A stretch of DNA of 64,000 bases from Acidobacteriota bacterium (GTDB taxonomy: Bacteria; Acidobacteriota; Terriglobia; Acidiferrales; UBA7541): assembly GCA_013289715.1 (NCBI GenBank), contig JABCZJ010000009.1, positions 145,785 through 209,784 of the forward strand, read 5' to 3'. This document shows positions 62,440 to 64,000 of this stretch, one piece after another. A program made the translations under genes and the position numbers. The notes beneath the pieces were generated by a model. That model had not been told where the DNA came from. It was given only the letters and a program-made list of their open reading frames with translations, and searched no databases. Numbering within the stretch: position 1 is the first letter of the stretch; each line of letters begins with the position of its first letter.

Positions 62440-63619
62440 TGGCCGCCGCCACCTTCTGAGTTCTTCGCTGATGATCCAGCAACGTAAGTCCCTCGAGCAA
62501 ATCTTCCACAAGGTCTTTCGCGTTCTCGCAGCCGGGCGACAGGCGGATCAACGTATCCGAAAGTCCCAGTTCCGCGCGTGTTTCCGCGGGAATCGAAGCG
62601 TGGGTCATCGTCGCCGGATGGCACAGCAGCGCTTTCACGCCACCCAGACTTTCGCCCAGCGTGAAGTAACGCCGCGAGGAGCAGAACGCCACCACTTCCT
62701 CGATCGTGCCTTCTAATTCAAAAGATACCATTCCTCCGAATCCGGTCATCTGTTTTTTCGCGATCTCGTGTCCAGGATGTTCCGGCAGCCCCGGGAAATA
62801 AACCTGGCGCACCAGTGGATGGCCTTTTAGCGAATTCGCGATGGCGATAGCGTTCTCTTCGTGGCGCTGCATTCTTAGTTCCAGCGTTTTCAATCCGCGC
62901 AAGGTCAGCCAACAGTCGAACGGAGAGGGCACCGCGCCGGTGGCGTTCTGCAAAAATTTAATCGGCTCGAAAACCGACGCCTCTTTCGCAAGAGCTGCGC
63001 CCTGAATCGTGTCCGAATGCCCGCCCAGATATTTCGTCACGCTGTGCACGACGATGTCCGCGCCCAGCTCGAACGGCTGCTGAAAATATGGCGTCGCAAA
63101 GGTATTGTCTACCACCACTAGCGCCGATTTCGCGTGTGCGAGGCGACAGATGTCCACGATGTCGTAAACCAGCAAGCGCGGATTCGTCGGCGATTCGATC
63201 CACACCAGCTTGGTGCGATCCGTGATGGCCGCTTGCAGCGCCGCGCGGTTCGCGATATCCAGCTGTTTGATGGTGACGCCGATCGGCGCATACACCTTAT
63301 TGAGGATGCGGTACGTGCCCCCGTAGACGTCGGTGGGAATCACGATTTCGTCGCCGGGGCGCAGATAGGCCTGCAGCACCGCGTTCTCGGCAGCGAGTCC
63401 GGACGCAAACAGGGCGGCGTACTGCACGCCTTCCAGTTCGGCGAGCACCGTCTCCAGCCGTTGCCGCGTCGGATTATTTGTGCGCGAGTAGTTGAAGCCC
63501 TTGTCCTGCCCGGGCGCGTCCTGTTCGTACGTGGAAGTCTGAAAAATGGGCGCGATCAGCGAACCAGTTTCGGGTTCCGATGGCTGCCCTGCGTGAATCG
63601 TCTTCGTCGCAAAATTCAT
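62429..63619 (-). CDS. metB: Cystathionine gamma-synthase-type PLP enzyme
   Basis: A 396-residue Cys/Met-metabolism PLP enzyme. FATKTIHAGQPSEPETGSLI and APIFQTSTYEQ open it, and the PLP lysine lies in VVHSVTKYLGGHSD. The family also includes cystathionine gamma-lyase and O-acetylhomoserine sulfhydrylase, so the exact reaction is not certain, but the SAM riboswitch upstream supports a methionine-biosynthetic role. AAGGAG is 7-8 bases before the ATG. It overlaps asd downstream. Confidence 0.88.
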   Translation of the reverse strand: MNFATKTIHAGQPSEPETGSLIAPIFQTSTYEQDAPGQDKGFNYSRTNNPTRQRLETVLAELEGVQYAALFASGLAAENAVLQAYLRPGDEIVIPTDVYGGTYRILNKVYAPIGVTIKQLDIANRAALQAAITDRTKLVWIESPTNPRLLVYDIVDICRLAHAKSALVVVDNTFATPYFQQPFELGADIVVHSVTKYLGGHSDTIQGAALAKEASVFEPIKFLQNATGAVPSPFDCWLTLRGLKTLELRMQRHEENAIAIANSLKGHPLVRQVYFPGLPEHPGHEIAKKQMTGFGGMVSFELEGTIEEVVAFCSSRRYFTLGESLGGVKALLCHPATMTHASIPAETRAELGLSDTLIRLSPGCENAKDLVEDLLEGLTLLDHQRRTQKVAAASAH

Positions 63620-63832
63620 TGTCGTGCTCCTTAGTCCATCCTCTTTTTCGTTTCTGTCCGGCCCATTGTGTCGCGGTGTCAGCGACCTTCTCTTTCACCG
63701 CATCTGTTATCGTCCAAATTCAGCTCCGCCCAATATGGCGGAATGTGCTCCGCCGCGGCGTCATGGTCTGGTCGAGGCCCTCGAATGCAAACTGAATGGA
63801 GATAGGCCTTGTCCAGCGCACCATGCGCTGCA

Positions 63833-63864
63833 ATAAAAACGCGAGCATTCGCTTTTGCGAATGC
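63833..63864 (-). terminator. Intrinsic terminator in the metB leader (riboswitch expression platform)
   Basis: Minus strand: GCATTCGC pairs perfectly with GCGAATGC around an AAAA loop (63845-63864), followed within a few bases by TTTTTA. It lies between the SAM-I aptamer and metB, so it is the likely off-switch when SAM is bound. Confidence 0.78.
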
Positions 63865-63930
63865 AGGCTTTAGTTCGACTTCAGCTTGGGAGTTGAATCT
63901 TCAACGACCGGTGGCCGGTCTATCGAGGAT

Positions 63931-64000
63931 CTTATCTCTCCCCACTGGGCAGGAATTAGCACCTTGGCAGTTGCACCAGGTTGCTGTGGCGTCGCAGGGC
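63931..64000 (-). promoter_or_regulatory. SAM-I riboswitch, 3' part (runs off the window)
   Basis: Read on the minus strand, the sequence contains the SAM-I core CAGCAACC, the conserved AAGGTGCTAATTCCTGCC and the closing P1 strand GAGAGATAAG. These are the hallmarks of the S-box aptamer that binds S-adenosylmethionine and controls methionine genes. The 5' half lies outside the window. The downstream terminator and metB-asd operon complete the unit. Confidence 0.88.

Noticed and set aside
63624..63836. Small plus-strand frames in the metB leader
   Set aside because: They lie across the riboswitch leader on the opposite strand and have no ribosome site or recognizable protein features.

Overview
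The window is dense, high-G+C bacterial DNA (roughly 60 % by eye) from a Gram-negative organism. It has lpxB, an outer-membrane porin, lipoproteins with lipoboxes and Tat/Sec signal peptides. No 16S or marker protein is present, so taxonomy is inference. The gene styles (PilZ proteins, beta-propeller secreted proteins, M1 peptidase with TPRs, fused E1 dehydrogenase, many GTG/TTG starts, decayed MARTRKITVELP-type ribbon-helix-helix gene) fit Acidobacteriota, class Terriglobia, best. No phage, plasmid or IS element was seen; this looks like a chromosomal segment.

Layout. 1-5 kb (minus): a SpoIIE-type phosphatase with a DksA-like zinc finger (cut by the window edge), then the DNA-repair pair mrfA-mrfB. 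5-12 kb (plus mostly): a fused alpha/beta 2-oxoacid dehydrogenase E1, PspC and DoxX membrane proteins, SH3 and NHL-propeller envelope proteins, and an ornithine cyclodeaminase-family enzyme. 12-13.3 kb: an ECF sigma factor and its zinc anti-sigma factor, divergent from mug. 13.5-21.5 kb (plus): mug, enoyl-CoA hydratase, a two-subunit CoA-transferase, rhodanese, ArsC/Spx-like protein, amidohydrolase, 3-hydroxyacyl-CoA dehydrogenase, macro-domain protein and a MidA-type methyltransferase. 21.5-30.8 kb (minus): a tightly packed run of three hypothetical envelope proteins, a heterodimeric ABC exporter with one degenerate ATP site, lpxB and an M1 aminopeptidase. 30.9-34 kb: a 1,044-residue PilZ/coiled-coil protein.

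34-38 kb (minus): the replication/repair cluster SRP RNA - dnaX - ybaB/ebfC - recR. 38-45 kb: TPR and phosphate-binding-like secreted proteins, a sigma-54 response regulator translationally coupled to a PilZ protein, and an M50 protease. 45.4-46.7 kb: tRNA-Gln, tRNA-Ser, small proteins and a broken antitoxin gene. 46.8-48.7 kb: a DyP peroxidase-encapsulin nanocompartment operon with a C-terminal cargo tag. 49-61 kb: several tiny zinc-ribbon proteins, two paralogous sensor kinases with similar periplasmic sensor regions, an OmpR-type regulator, a Tat-exported haloacetate dehalogenase-like gene broken by a frameshift, a porin plus cupredoxin-like protein, a propeller protein and a REC-HPt phosphotransfer protein. 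61-64 kb (minus): metB-asd preceded by an intrinsic terminator and the 3' half of a SAM-I riboswitch that runs off the right edge.

The strongest mechanistic units are mrfAB repair, DyP-encapsulin, the asymmetric ABC exporter, the SAM-riboswitch-controlled metB-asd operon and the kinase-porin-cupredoxin operon. The least understood protein is the PilZ/coiled-coil giant.
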